Of a stretch of DNA of 64,000 nt, positions 8,021-18,881 are shown one piece after another. The stretch is taken from NCBI RefSeq assembly GCF_005765165.1, contig NZ_VCIW01000003.1:124001-188000 (forward strand). The letters are read 5' to 3'. Position 1 is the stretch's first letter, and every line of letters starts with the position of its first letter. A program made the position numbers and the translations under genes. The notes beneath the pieces were generated by a model. That model saw only the letters and a list, made by a program, of their open reading frames with translations. It had not been told where the DNA came from and made no database searches. The DNA is from Paenibacillus antri. Its GTDB lineage: Bacteria > Bacillota > Bacilli > Paenibacillales > YIM-B00363.

Positions 8021-9043
8021 ATGTCGAAACTTAGAGTCGCCGTCATCGGATGCGGTTCGATCGCCATTCATCGCCACGTCCCCGAATATGCGGCCCGCGA
8101 AGACGTCGAGCTCGTCGCCTTCGTCGATCCCGTCGCGGAACGCGCGCAGAGGCTGTCGGGGCAGTACGGCGGCAACGTGTACACGGACCATAAGACGATG
8201 CTCGCGGCGGAGAAGCCCGGCGCGGTCAGCGTCTGCACGCCGAACGCGCTGCATGCGCCGGTCTCGATCGACGCGGCGAACGCGGGCGCGCACGTCCTAT
8301 GCGAGAAACCGATGGCCGTCTCCGCGGAAGAAGCGCGGCAGATGATCGATGCGGCGCGCAAGAACGGCGTGTATTTGATGATCGGGCACAACCAACGGTT
8401 TATGCCGCCTCACGCGAAGGCGAAGGAGATTTTGAAATCCGGCAAGCTCGGCAGCGTATTGACGTTCCGCACGTCGTTCGGTCATCCGGGGCCGGAGGGC
8501 TGGAGCGTGGAGGGCAAGGGCGGCTGGTTCTTCCAGAAGTCCAAGGCGTACGTCGGCGCGATGGGCGATCTCGGCGTACATAAGGCCGACTTGATCCGCT
8601 GGATGCTGGACGACGAGGTGGAGGACGTAGGCGCCTTCGTCGGCACGCTGCATAAAGAAGATACGGACGTCGACGATAACGCGACTTGCATTCTGCGCAT
8701 GAAGAGCGGCGCGATCGGCACGCTCGTCGCGTCCTGGACGTACTACCGGGGCGAGGACAACAGCACGGTGCTATGGTGCGAGAACGGCGTCATGAAGATC
8801 GGCACGCACCCGGACGACCAAGTCATCGTCGAGCTGCGCGACGGTTCCGTGGAGAAGCATAAAGTCGGCGGCATCTCCACGAACGAGAAGCAGCTGGCGA
8901 GCGGCGTCATCGACGCGTTCGTCGATTCGATCGTAACGAAGACGCCCCCTTCGATCTCCGGCGAAGAAGGCGCGAAGTCGCTGGCGGTCATCTTGGCCGC
9001 GATGGAATCGCAAGCGAGGGGCACGATCGTCAAGGTGACGTAA
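8021..9043 (+). CDS. Gfo/Idh/MocA family NAD(P)-dependent oxidoreductase
   Basis: 340 residues from ATG 8021, preceded by AGAAGGAGGT at 8003-8012. The N-terminal Rossmann fold starts with LRVAVIGCGSIA. The family motif CEKPMA (about residues 91-96) contains the conserved lysine. The C-terminal half has the alpha/beta dimerisation domain with GDLGVHKADLIRWML, where the histidine is the usual catalytic position. These enzymes oxidise or reduce sugars, inositols or related compounds; the substrate is not evident. A terminator follows at 9062-9103. Confidence 0.88.
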   Translation: MSKLRVAVIGCGSIAIHRHVPEYAAREDVELVAFVDPVAERAQRLSGQYGGNVYTDHKTMLAAEKPGAVSVCTPNALHAPVSIDAANAGAHVLCEKPMAVSAEEARQMIDAARKNGVYLMIGHNQRFMPPHAKAKEILKSGKLGSVLTFRTSFGHPGPEGWSVEGKGGWFFQKSKAYVGAMGDLGVHKADLIRWMLDDEVEDVGAFVGTLHKEDTDVDDNATCILRMKSGAIGTLVASWTYYRGEDNSTVLWCENGVMKIGTHPDDQVIVELRDGSVEKHKVGGISTNEKQLASGVIDAFVDSIVTKTPPSISGEEGAKSLAVILAAMESQARGTIVKVT

Positions 9044-9061
9044 GCATCTTTCGCGAAGGCA

Positions 9062-9103
9062 AGCTCCCCGCACCGGGCCGTCCGGATCGCGAGGAGCTTT
9101 TTC
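9062..9103 (+). terminator. Intrinsic terminator after the Gfo/Idh/MocA gene
   Basis: AAGCTCC (9062-9068) pairs with GGAGCTT (9094-9100). The inner stem continues as CCGC/GCGA with one mismatch, and a T-run ends at 9103. Confidence 0.75.
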
Positions 9104-9143
9104 TATTGTGTAACTATGGAAAATGGAAAAGGCGGCCGCCGCT

Positions 9144-9172
9144 TTGACGGGAACGCCGTTTTGGTGCACAAT
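9144..9172 (+). promoter_or_regulatory. SigA promoter of the zur-like gene
   Basis: -35 TTGACG (9144-9149), 17-bp spacer, -10 CACAAT (9167-9172), 36 bp before ATG 9209. No Zur or Fur box palindrome is obvious over it. Confidence 0.65.
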
Positions 9173-9208
9173 TAAAGGTACTATTCTCAGGGGAGCGGAG
9201 GAACAAGC

Positions 9209-9649
9209 ATGCTGGCGCAAGAAATGATCGACGCGATGTCGAAGCGCGGGCTGCGCGTGACCGACCAGCGCCGCACGTTGGCGCGGCTGTTCGCGGAGGC
9301 GCCGGGCTATTTGTCCGCGAAGGACGTATACGACGAGATGGGCAAGACGTACGGCGGGCTCAGCTTCGATACGGTGTACCGCAATTTGCGAGTGTTGCAA
9401 GAGATGGACGTGCTCGAGCAATTCGTCTTCGAGGACGGCGTGAAGTTTAAGGCGCACTGCCGGGAGCACGGGCACCATCATCATGCGATCTGCTTGCATT
9501 GCGAGAAGACGTACGCCGTCCCGTTCTGTCCGCTCGACATTCAAGTGGAGCTGCCGCAAGGCTTCAGCGTCGTAAAGCATAAGTTCGAGCTGTTCGGTTA
9601 CTGCGAAGCGTGCGGTCCGCAAGCGGAGGCCGGAGGGGCCGGGCGATGA
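9209..9649 (+). CDS. zur: Fur-family metalloregulator, probably the zinc repressor Zur
   Basis: 146 residues with a Fur-type winged helix ([12 protein letters not shown], about residues 52-63) and a C-terminal metal domain. Two CxxC pairs (Cys95/Cys98 and Cys132/Cys135) form the structural zinc site, and a His-rich stretch HGHHHHAIC (about residues 87-95) supplies regulatory ligands. The window has a second Fur-family gene near xerD in the standard fur position. This copy sits beside a zinc transporter operon whose promoter carries two Zur-box-like palindromes. Zur is therefore the best assignment; PerR is less likely. The stop overlaps yidD (ATGA). Confidence 0.82.
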   Translation: MLAQEMIDAMSKRGLRVTDQRRTLARLFAEAPGYLSAKDVYDEMGKTYGGLSFDTVYRNLRVLQEMDVLEQFVFEDGVKFKAHCREHGHHHHAICLHCEKTYAVPFCPLDIQVELPQGFSVVKHKFELFGYCEACGPQAEAGGAGR

Positions 9650-9873
9650 TGCGAAGCATCGTCAAAGCGCCGATTCACGTCTACCGCAAGGCGATCTCGC
9701 CGCTGCTGCCGCCGACGTGCCGGTACTATCCGAGCTGCTCCGCGTACGCGCTCGAGGCGATCGACGTGCACGGGCCGCTGCGGGGCGGGTGGCTGGCGGC
9801 CAAGCGGATCGCGCGCTGCCATCCGTTCCATCCCGGAGGCATCGATCCGGTCCCGCCCAAGCGGGAAAATTAG
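9646..9873 (+). CDS. yidD: Membrane protein insertion efficiency factor YidD
   Basis: 75 residues with the family signature: an N-terminal amphipathic segment [20 protein letters not shown], then YALEAI and HPGGIDPVP. The conserved cysteines (about residues 26, 32 and 58) are in place. YidD is a small peripheral inner-membrane protein linked to YidC-dependent insertion. The start ATG 9646 overlaps the zur stop, so the two are translationally coupled. This pairing does not by itself imply a zinc role. Confidence 0.93.
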   Translation: MMRSIVKAPIHVYRKAISPLLPPTCRYYPSCSAYALEAIDVHGPLRGGWLAAKRIARCHPFHPGGIDPVPPKREN

Positions 9874-9902
9874 AATCCGTTCGACGGCGGCGCCCGGCTC
9901 GC

Positions 9903-9931
9903 TTGACTTCCGAAAGCCGGACCACTATAGT
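9903..9931 (+). promoter_or_regulatory. SigA promoter of the metS T-box leader
   Basis: -35 TTGACT (9903-9908), 17-bp spacer, -10 TATAGT (9926-9931). Transcription would begin near 9938, just before Stem I of the T-box. Confidence 0.75.
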
Positions 9932-9937
9932 GTTGAG

Positions 9938-12283
<2,346 letters not shown>

Positions 12284-12288
12284 AACCG

Positions 12289-12318
12289 TTGACATATTTC
12301 CGGTAGGGCCCGTATAAT
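12289..12318 (+). promoter_or_regulatory. SigA promoter of the znuACB operon
   Basis: -35 TTGACA (12289-12294), 18-bp spacer, -10 TATAAT (12313-12318): both hexamers are perfect consensus. A promoter this strong fits tight control by the flanking Zur boxes. Confidence 0.85.
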
Positions 12319-12327
12319 CTTTAAAGT

Positions 12328-12348
12328 AAATCGGAACGTTTACGAATA
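12328..12348 (+). promoter_or_regulatory. Candidate Zur box 2 (just downstream of the -10)
   Basis: The 21 bp from 12328 keep both outer half-sites (AAATCG and TTACGA) of the Zur consensus, about 15 of 20 positions. It covers the expected transcription start region, so a bound repressor would block initiation. Confidence 0.7.
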
Positions 12349-12389
12349 AAAGAAACGCACATGTATACGGTGCCTATCGGAGGATACGG

Positions 12390-13451
12390 ATGAAACGGAT
12401 GAAACGTAATACGCTCTTGACGATCGGATTGGCCGCGGCCCTCGCGGCGACGACAGGCTGCGCTTCCCAAAGCGGGAGCGCGATCCAAGAGGAGAAAGTG
12501 AACGTCGTGACGTCGTTCTTCCCGCTCTACGATTTCGCGCGAACGATCGGCGGGGAATACGTGAACGCGATCAACATGATTCCGGCCGGCGTAGAGCCGC
12601 ACGACTGGACGCCGAAGAGCCAGGATATGGCCAACATCACGAAAGCGCAAGTGTTCGCCTATCAAGGGGCGGGCTTCGAGGGATGGACGGACGACGTGCT
12701 CGGGGGCATCGATACGAAGGGGCTCGTCATCGTCGAAGCGAGCCGCGGCATCGAGCTGATGAAAGCGTCGGAAAACGCGCATGCGGAAGAAGCTCATGCC
12801 GAAGAGGAACATGCGCGCGAGGAAGAGCATGCCGACGAGCACGCGCACGAGCACGAGGAAGAACATGCCGACGAGCACGCGGCCGAACAAGCGGATGAGC
12901 ACGCCGCCGGCGACGGTCACAACCATGGCGATTTCGATCCGCACACATGGCTCAGCCCTCGATCCGCGATGCAGATGGCGAGCAATTTGCTGGAAGGTCT
13001 GAAGCAAGCCGACCCGGCGCACGCCGCCGAATACGAGCGAAACTTCGAGGCGCTGAAGGCGGAATTGGCCGCGCTCGACAAAGCGTACACGGATCGACTG
13101 TCTCAAGTCGTCAATAAAGAGATGGTCGTCTCTCATCAGGCGTTCGGTTATTTGGCCCGAGATTACGGCCTCGTGCAGATGCCGATCATGGGCCTAACGC
13201 CGGACGGGGAGCCGACGGCGCACGATTTGAAGAAAATCAGCGATTTCGTCAAGGAGCACGACGTGCGGTTCATCTTCACGGAAGAACTCGTCTCGGATAA
13301 ACTGGCGAAGACGCTCGCGAACGACCTGGGCGTCGAGACGCTGCCGCTGCACCCGCTCGAAGGGTTGACGGAAGCGGAGCGAGACGCGGGAGAAACATAT
13401 ATCTCTTTGATGGAGAAAAACCTAGAGCAATTGGCGAAGGCGCTAAAATAA
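12390..13451 (+). CDS. znuA: Zinc ABC transporter substrate-binding lipoprotein (ZnuA/AdcA type)
   Basis: 353 residues. The signal peptide ends in a lipobox with Cys24 (ALAATTGC), so this is a membrane-anchored lipoprotein. Cluster A-I motifs follow: VVTSFFPLYDFARTIGG, then the metal ligand His in GVEPHDWTP. A long Asp/Glu/His-rich loop with repeated HADEHAHEHEEEHADEH units spans about residues 130-178; such loops are typical of zinc rather than manganese binders. GDFDPHTWLSP supplies the second His ligand and VSHQAFGYLARDYGL the third. It is the first gene of the znu operon. Confidence 0.93.
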   Translation: MKRMKRNTLLTIGLAAALAATTGCASQSGSAIQEEKVNVVTSFFPLYDFARTIGGEYVNAINMIPAGVEPHDWTPKSQDMANITKAQVFAYQGAGFEGWTDDVLGGIDTKGLVIVEASRGIELMKASENAHAEEAHAEEEHAREEEHADEHAHEHEEEHADEHAAEQADEHAAGDGHNHGDFDPHTWLSPRSAMQMASNLLEGLKQADPAHAAEYERNFEALKAELAALDKAYTDRLSQVVNKEMVVSHQAFGYLARDYGLVQMPIMGLTPDGEPTAHDLKKISDFVKEHDVRFIFTEELVSDKLAKTLANDLGVETLPLHPLEGLTEAERDAGETYISLMEKNLEQLAKALK

Positions 13452-13463
13452 GGAGGGATACTA

Positions 13464-14228
13464 ATGGCTCCGGTCATCGAAGTGCGGAACTTGAGCTTCT
13501 CTTACGACGACAAGAAGGTCATCGAGGACTTGAGCTTTCAAATGAACGCGCGCGATTTCGTCGGGCTGATCGGCTCCAACGGCGCCGGAAAGACGACGCT
13601 ATTGAAGACGCTGGTGGGCTTGCTGAAGCCGACGTCGGGCGAGCTGCTGCTGTTCGGGAAGCCCATTCGGCAGTTCGACGAATGGAGCCGTATCGGCTAT
13701 GTGCCGCAGAAGAACGCCCTCAATCCGCTGTTTCCTGCGACGGTGAGGGAAGTCGTGCTGTCGGGGCTGTACGGCAAGCGGAAGCTTTATCGTCGCATTA
13801 CGGCCGAGGATCGGCAGCGATGCGACGACGCTTTGTACGCGATGCAAATCGCGGACCTCGCCGACCGACGCATCGGGCAGCTGTCCGGCGGGCAGCAGCA
13901 GCGCGCGTTCCTCGCGCGGGCGCTCGTCGGCAACCCCGAGCTGCTTATTTTAGACGAGCCGACGGTCGGCATCGACGCGGAGACGCAGCGGTCGTTCTTC
14001 TCGATGCTGCGCCATATGCACGCGCATCATAATATAGCGTTCCTTATGGTATCGCACGACGTCGACATGATGCGCGCCTACCTTGGGGACAGCCCGGCCG
14101 CGACGAGCGGCAAATTAAAATTTTACGTGAAATCGATGGACGGCGCGGCGTCCTGCCGCGAGACGGACCTGACGCACGCGCTCAAGGATTGGCCGGGCGC
14201 GAGCGAACCGATTCCCGCGTACCAATAG
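13464..14228 (+). CDS. znuC: Zinc ABC transporter ATP-binding protein
   Basis: 254 residues. Walker A is GSNGAGKTTLL (about residues 37-47), the ABC signature is LSGGQQQR, and Walker B is LLILDEPTVGID. A switch histidine follows in MVSHD. The C-terminal tail after about residue 205 is longer than the core ABC domain. It energises zinc import with ZnuA and ZnuB and begins 12 bp after znuA. Confidence 0.94.
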   Translation: MAPVIEVRNLSFSYDDKKVIEDLSFQMNARDFVGLIGSNGAGKTTLLKTLVGLLKPTSGELLLFGKPIRQFDEWSRIGYVPQKNALNPLFPATVREVVLSGLYGKRKLYRRITAEDRQRCDDALYAMQIADLADRRIGQLSGGQQQRAFLARALVGNPELLILDEPTVGIDAETQRSFFSMLRHMHAHHNIAFLMVSHDVDMMRAYLGDSPAATSGKLKFYVKSMDGAASCRETDLTHALKDWPGASEPIPAYQ

Positions 14229-14245
14229 GGGAGGCGGGGAGCCGC

Positions 14246-15052
14246 ATGTGGGACATCTTTACATTTCCGTTCTTTCAACGTGCGCTGATCGGCGGCCTCT
14301 TGATCGGCGGCATGGCGCCTCTGCTCGGCATGTTCCTCGTGCTGCGGCGTCTGTCGATGATCGGGGATACGATCTCGCACGTATCGATCGCGGGCATCGC
14401 GCTCGGCTTCTTAATCAATGTGTACCCGGTCGGCGTCGGCCTCGTCTTTTCGCTGCTCGCCGCGATCGCCATCGAGCGGCTACGCAGCGCGTATCGGACG
14501 TACGCCGAGCTGTCGATCGCGATTATCATGTCCGGCGGGGTCGCGCTGGCGACGTTCTTGTTTACGCTGGGGCAAGGCTTTAACATCAATGTCACCAGCT
14601 ACTTCTTCGGCAGCATCTACTCGCTCGATATGCTAGACTTGTATACGATTCTCGGCGTCTCGATCGTCGTCCTCGGCGTCATCGCGACGCATACGAAGGA
14701 ATATTTCCTGCTTACGTTCGACGAGGACGCCGCAAGCGTCGGAGGCCTCCCGGTGCGGGCGCTCAATCTGACGTTGACGGTGCTGACGGCGCTCGTCATC
14801 TCCGTCGCGATCAAGATCGTCGGCGCGCTGCTCGTCTCCGCGCTCATCACGATTCCGGTCGCTTGCAGCCTGTTGGTGGCGAAGAGCTTCAAGCGCTCGC
14901 TCATTCTGGCGGTCGTCTTCTCGGAAATCGCGGTTTTGTTCGGGCTGATCGGCGCGGGGACGTTCAACTTGGCGCCGGGGGCCTCCATTGTGTTATTATT
15001 AATCGCGATGCTGATCGGTCTCCTTATGCTTAAGAAGGGGTTCCGGTTATAA
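14246..15052 (+). CDS. znuB: Zinc ABC transporter permease
   Basis: 268 residues from ATG 14246; GGGGAGGCGGGGAG at 14228-14241 provides the ribosome site. The polytopic ABC-3 family membrane protein has about eight helices, with typical segments GGMAPLLGMFLVLRRLSMIGDT and SHVSIAGIALG. The late helices include ALLVSALITIPVACSLLVA. It forms the channel of the ZnuACB importer. The order znuA-znuC-znuB with short gaps makes one operon. Confidence 0.93.
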   Translation: MWDIFTFPFFQRALIGGLLIGGMAPLLGMFLVLRRLSMIGDTISHVSIAGIALGFLINVYPVGVGLVFSLLAAIAIERLRSAYRTYAELSIAIIMSGGVALATFLFTLGQGFNINVTSYFFGSIYSLDMLDLYTILGVSIVVLGVIATHTKEYFLLTFDEDAASVGGLPVRALNLTLTVLTALVISVAIKIVGALLVSALITIPVACSLLVAKSFKRSLILAVVFSEIAVLFGLIGAGTFNLAPGASIVLLLIAMLIGLLMLKKGFRL

Positions 15053-15089
15053 GTTTCAACGGCGCGGAAAGCGCGGAGGAGAACCGTTC

Positions 15090-15797
15090 ATGGACGTTAC
15101 GATTTGGGTTGCGTTCCTCGCGGGGCTGGCGTCGTTCATTTCGCCCTGCTGTTTGCCCTTGTACCCATCCTATCTTTCGTATATATCCGGCATTTCTGTA
15201 GCGCAACTGAAAACCGACCAGACGAAAGAAGTGCGGCTGCGAACGCTCAGCCACACTTTTTTCTTCATTCTCGGTTTCTCGGTCGTCTATTATGCGTTCG
15301 GCGCCGGCGCAGGCTTCGTGGCGGAAATTTTCCGCGACTATCAAGAGCTGATCGCCAAGCTGTCCGCCGTGCTGCTCATTCTCGTCGGTTTGTTTCTGCT
15401 CGGCATATTCCAGCCTCAATTCCTGATGCGGGAGATGAAGCTGAACGTCGGCGGCAAGCCGGCGACGTACGTCGGCTCGTTCTTGATCGGCATCGGCTTC
15501 GCGGCCGGCTGGTCGCCTTGCATCGGGCCGATCTTCTCGGCGATTATCGGCCTCGCGACGACGGAGCCGGGCATCTGGTTTCGCTTGACGACCGCTTATA
15601 CGCTCGGCTTCGCCGTGCCGTTCTTCCTCATGGCGTTCTTCCTCGGCTCCACCAAGTGGATCTTGCGGTATTCGAACGCCATTATGAAGGTCGGCGGCGT
15701 ACTTTTGATCATCTTCGGCATACTGCTCTATTCCGGGCAGATGCTGCGTATCACGGTATGGTTCAATGCGATTACGCCGGAATGGCTTAAGTTCTAA
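15090..15797 (+). CDS. ccdA: Cytochrome c biogenesis protein CcdA
   Basis: 235 residues with six predicted membrane helices. Two conserved cysteine motifs carry electrons across the membrane: FISPCCLPLYP (about residues 19-29) and GWSPCIGPIFS (about residues 141-151). CcdA moves reducing equivalents from cytosolic thioredoxin to extracytoplasmic thiol-disulfide proteins for cytochrome c maturation and, in Bacillus, spore cortex synthesis. It may be read from the znu operon, which ends 37 bp upstream. Confidence 0.93.
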   Translation: MDVTIWVAFLAGLASFISPCCLPLYPSYLSYISGISVAQLKTDQTKEVRLRTLSHTFFFILGFSVVYYAFGAGAGFVAEIFRDYQELIAKLSAVLLILVGLFLLGIFQPQFLMREMKLNVGGKPATYVGSFLIGIGFAAGWSPCIGPIFSAIIGLATTEPGIWFRLTTAYTLGFAVPFFLMAFFLGSTKWILRYSNAIMKVGGVLLIIFGILLYSGQMLRITVWFNAITPEWLKF

Positions 15798-15818
15798 GCG
15801 TTCGCATCGTGTAAGTCG

Positions 15819-16880
15819 CTACGTGAAATAATCGATCGTCGCCTTCGGGAAGTTCGCGAAGATTTGCTCCGCGATCCACTCCCGAAGGGCGGTCGCCTGC
15901 TCGTCCCGATACACGTATTTGCCTTGCCCCCAACGTCCCCACTTATATTTCCTCTTCGCCTCGTCCATCTCCAGCTTCGACTTCGGATACCGCGCCTCGA
16001 TGACCCGTTTGGCCGTCTTCGTGAAGCGGTGCTGAATCAATTCGAACGTCAGCGTCGGCTCCGCCTCCGGCGGCACCTCGGCCTTCAGCTTGCTAAGCAG
16101 TTCCGCGTAGCCGTCCTCCCAGCCTTCGTACCAAATAATCGGCGCGATGATGAACCCGAGCGGGTAGCCGGCGCGCGCGACCTTGCCCGCGGCCGCGATG
16201 CGATCGGCGAAGCTGGACGTGCCCGGCTCGAAGTGCCGGATGACGTAATCGGCGTTCACGCTGAACCGAATGCGCGTATGGCCGTTATGCTCGAGTCCGA
16301 GCAGCGGCTCGACGTTGTTGAACTTCGTCACGAACCGAAGCCGTCCGTGCTCCTGCTTCGCCATAAATTCGATTAAGCGCGCAAGCGATCCGGAGATGTG
16401 CTCGAGACCGACCGGGTCGGACGTACAAGCCGCCTCGAAGCGGGTAATTTCGGGCCGGCGTTCTTCGATGTATTTCGCCGCGCGAGCGACGATGTCGTCG
16501 ATATTGACGTAGATGCGCACATACGGCTTCGCGCCGAGCGTCGTCTGAAGATAGCAATAATGGCAGTGCGCCATGCAGCCGGTCGCGATCGGAATCGCGT
16601 ATTCGGCCGACGGCTTCGACTGGTCGAAGTCGAGCGTCTTGCGGACGCCGACGACGAGCGTTCGCTTCGCGATGCGGTACTTCTCGAGCTCGCCCTCCCC
16701 GGGCAAATTCGTGATGCGGTTATGCGAAGTCGTCATATGGATCGGCAAGCCTTGATCCTGGGCCCACTTGCGGATGCGCTCGCCCATCGGATACGTCAGC
16801 GCGTCCGGCTCGAAATAGACGAGCTCCGGGATGAACGTCTTCAGCTCGGACGTCGGCTTGACCGGGGTTTGCGTCGCCAT
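15819..16880 (-). CDS. splB: Spore photoproduct lyase (radical SAM)
   Basis: 353 residues on the minus strand from ATG 16880, with a strong AAAGGAGG ribosome site. The radical SAM cluster motif CxxxCxxC is Cys102/Cys106/Cys109 (GCMAHCHYC). Cys152 in AACTSD corresponds to the conserved hydrogen-donor cysteine of the family. It reverses the spore photoproduct thymine dimer during germination. No splA homologue accompanies it. It is divergent from mntR. Confidence 0.95.
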   Translation of the reverse strand: MATQTPVKPTSELKTFIPELVYFEPDALTYPMGERIRKWAQDQGLPIHMTTSHNRITNLPGEGELEKYRIAKRTLVVGVRKTLDFDQSKPSAEYAIPIATGCMAHCHYCYLQTTLGAKPYVRIYVNIDDIVARAAKYIEERRPEITRFEAACTSDPVGLEHISGSLARLIEFMAKQEHGRLRFVTKFNNVEPLLGLEHNGHTRIRFSVNADYVIRHFEPGTSSFADRIAAAGKVARAGYPLGFIIAPIIWYEGWEDGYAELLSKLKAEVPPEAEPTLTFELIQHRFTKTAKRVIEARYPKSKLEMDEAKRKYKWGRWGQGKYVYRDEQATALREWIAEQIFANFPKATIDYFT

Positions 16881-16954
16881 CGTCGCGCCTCCTTTTTTCG
16901 CTTAGGTTGCCTATGGCCGTCGGGGGGCAATCGAGGGAAAAAGAGGTCGTTTTC

Positions 16955-16983
16955 TTGCGTTAGGCGGCTCCGCACGGTATAGT
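16955..16983 (+). promoter_or_regulatory. SigA promoter of mntR
   Basis: -35 TTGCGT (16955-16960), 17-bp spacer, -10 TATAGT (16978-16983), about 36 bp before the GTG start. Confidence 0.65.
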
Positions 16984-17019
16984 ACAAGTACGCAATCCAA
17001 TTGGAAGGGGAAGCTGGGT

Positions 17020-17445
17020 GTGCCGACGCCAAGCATGGAAGATTATTTGGAGCGCATCTACCGTCTGATCGACGAGAAGGGATATGCGCGGGTGGCCGAC
17101 ATTGCCGAAGGCTTGGAAGTGCACCCTTCGTCCGCGACGAAGATGATCCAGAAGCTGGATAAAGACGAGTATTTGGTATACGAGAAGTATCGAGGGTTGA
17201 TCTTAACGCCGAAGGGCAAGCGAATCGGGAAGAGGCTCGTCGAACGCCATCATCTGCTCGAGCAGTTTCTGGAGACGATCGGCGTGAAGGAAGAGAATAT
17301 CTATAAAGACGTCGAAGGCATCGAACATCATTTAAGCACGGATTCGATCGCTTGCATCGAATCGCTCGTGGAATATTTCAGGCGGGAGCCGGAGCGGCTG
17401 GAGCAGCTCCGTTCAGTGAAAGAACAAATGGATTTGGAATCGTAA
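17020..17445 (+). CDS. mntR: Manganese transport regulator MntR (DtxR family)
   Basis: 141 residues from GTG 17020, with GGAAGGGGAAG (17003-17013) as ribosome site. The N-terminal winged helix matches MntR closely ([27 protein letters not shown] in two parts, then [14 protein letters not shown]). The metal-binding residues expected from B. subtilis MntR are in place: the early Asp in SMEDYLE and the HH and E cluster of [10 protein letters not shown] and EGIEHHL. It lacks the SH3 domain of DtxR/IdeR, as expected. In the presence of Mn it represses manganese uptake genes; none are in this window. Confidence 0.93.
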   Translation: MPTPSMEDYLERIYRLIDEKGYARVADIAEGLEVHPSSATKMIQKLDKDEYLVYEKYRGLILTPKGKRIGKRLVERHHLLEQFLETIGVKEENIYKDVEGIEHHLSTDSIACIESLVEYFRREPERLEQLRSVKEQMDLES

Positions 17446-17470
17446 AGCGTCCGCGATGGGCGCTTTTTTT
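17445..17470 (+). terminator. Intrinsic terminator after mntR
   Basis: AAGCGTCC (17445-17452) pairs with GGGCGCTT (17458-17465) around a 5-nt loop, followed by seven T. It begins in the last base of the stop codon. Confidence 0.85.
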
Positions 17471-17543
17471 CGTTCGTTAGCATCGGGACGCGCCGCATCC
17501 GCATACATACTTGTGATGAACGTTCATGAGGAGGCGGCGGCGG

Positions 17544-18569
17544 ATGCGCGTGAACGGAGTGTTTCAGGGCGGCGGCGTGAAGGGAATCGGCTTGGTCGGC
17601 GCCGTCTACGCGGCGGAGCGGAGGGGCATCACCTTCCATCAGACGGCGGGCACGTCGGTCGGAGCGATCGTGGCGGCGCTGCTCGCGGCCGGCTACACGG
17701 GCGAGGAAATGCGGGATCTGTTACTGGAGACGCCGTTCGGCAGCTTCGTTCAGAAAAACTGGTTTCATTATATATATGTCGTCGGTCCGGCGATTCGGCT
17801 GTTTCTAAAGAAAGGCTTGTATTCAGGCGATCCGCTCGAGGAGTGGATCGAAGCAGTGCTGGCTCGCAAAGGGATTCGTACGTTCGCGGATTTGCCTCCC
17901 AACGCGCTGCGCGTCGTGGCGTCCGACATTTCCCTCGGCAAGATGCTCGTATTGCCCGAAGACATCGCGCAATACGGCGTCGACCCGATGCGGTTTTCCG
18001 TCGCCAAGGCGGTGCGCATGAGCTGCAGCCTTCCGTTCTTTTTCGATCCGGTCAAATTTCGCGTGAAGCGGCGCGAGCCGGGGAAGCGGGTGCCGGTGTT
18101 CGGGAAGCCGACTTATATCGTGGACGGCGCGATCCTCAGCAATTATCCGCTATGGATTTTCGACAAGGACATTAAAGAATGGCCGTTGAAGGTGCCGACG
18201 ATCGGGTTCCAGCTCGTCGGTTCGAAGGATCCCGGCCCTCGTACGATTCGGGGACCGATTACGATGCTGCAAGCGCTGTTCTCCACGATGTCCGTCGCGC
18301 ACGATCTCCGATATATCGAGAGGCATAGCCGATTCCGCACGGTGAAGATCATGTCCGATATGGTGCATACGACGGAATTTTCGATACAGGAAGATAAGCT
18401 GAAGGAACTGTTCGAGTCGGGGATGAAGGCGGGGGACGAATTTTTCTCCGGATGGACGTTCACCGGCTATTCGAACGAATTGGATCAGTGGATCAAGAAG
18501 GTACGGCCGGAGCTTATCACGAAAATAGCCGTGGACCCGTCGGGCCCTCCGGCTAAGAAGAGAGTTTAA
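17544..18569 (+). CDS. Patatin-like phospholipase family protein
   Basis: 341 residues. ATG 17544 is preferred over an in-frame ATG at 17526, because GAGGAGGCGG at 17528-17537 serves it. The patatin catalytic elements are present: oxyanion loop GGGVKGIGLVGA, nucleophile serine in GTSVGAI (about residue 40), and catalytic Asp in VDGAILSNYP (about residue 195). It is a predicted serine acyl hydrolase acting on lipids in the cytosol or at the membrane. Its 3' end overlaps the convergent membrane-protein gene by 4 bp. Confidence 0.9.
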   Translation: MRVNGVFQGGGVKGIGLVGAVYAAERRGITFHQTAGTSVGAIVAALLAAGYTGEEMRDLLLETPFGSFVQKNWFHYIYVVGPAIRLFLKKGLYSGDPLEEWIEAVLARKGIRTFADLPPNALRVVASDISLGKMLVLPEDIAQYGVDPMRFSVAKAVRMSCSLPFFFDPVKFRVKRREPGKRVPVFGKPTYIVDGAILSNYPLWIFDKDIKEWPLKVPTIGFQLVGSKDPGPRTIRGPITMLQALFSTMSVAHDLRYIERHSRFRTVKIMSDMVHTTEFSIQEDKLKELFESGMKAGDEFFSGWTFTGYSNELDQWIKKVRPELITKIAVDPSGPPAKKRV

Positions 18570-18877
18570 TGATATTTCGGCTTATCGTCGTCGTCCGGCT
18601 TATTGCCTTGAATGACGCGGAACTTGGCCCGCTTCGTCGTACGGCCCTTCCGGACGCCGCCGTCCGACGCGCCCCACATCCCGGAGCCGTCGCGACGGTC
18701 GTTCCGTAGAAATTTCCAGCGTTGAGGCGGGTACTTATAAAGAAGAAAGACGCCGCCCAACACGACGACCGGGATAATCGCACCGCTAGGGTTCCGTACG
18801 ATCATGCTCAGAATGCCGATGGCGATCAATCCGACGATAACGTAAAACAGCAGGTTCTGCTTACGCGGTCCTCTCAT
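18566..18877 (-). CDS. Small membrane protein of unknown function, downstream of yqhQ
   Basis: 103 residues with two N-terminal membrane helices (about residues 10-27 and 32-48), then a basic and Gly-rich tail ending in DDDDKPKYH. The ribosome site GGAG lies over the yqhQ stop codon, so it is probably translated together with yqhQ. I do not recognise the family. Confidence 0.72.
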   Translation of the reverse strand: MRGPRKQNLLFYVIVGLIAIGILSMIVRNPSGAIIPVVVLGGVFLLYKYPPQRWKFLRNDRRDGSGMWGASDGGVRKGRTTKRAKFRVIQGNKPDDDDKPKYH

Positions 18878-18881
18878 GTCG

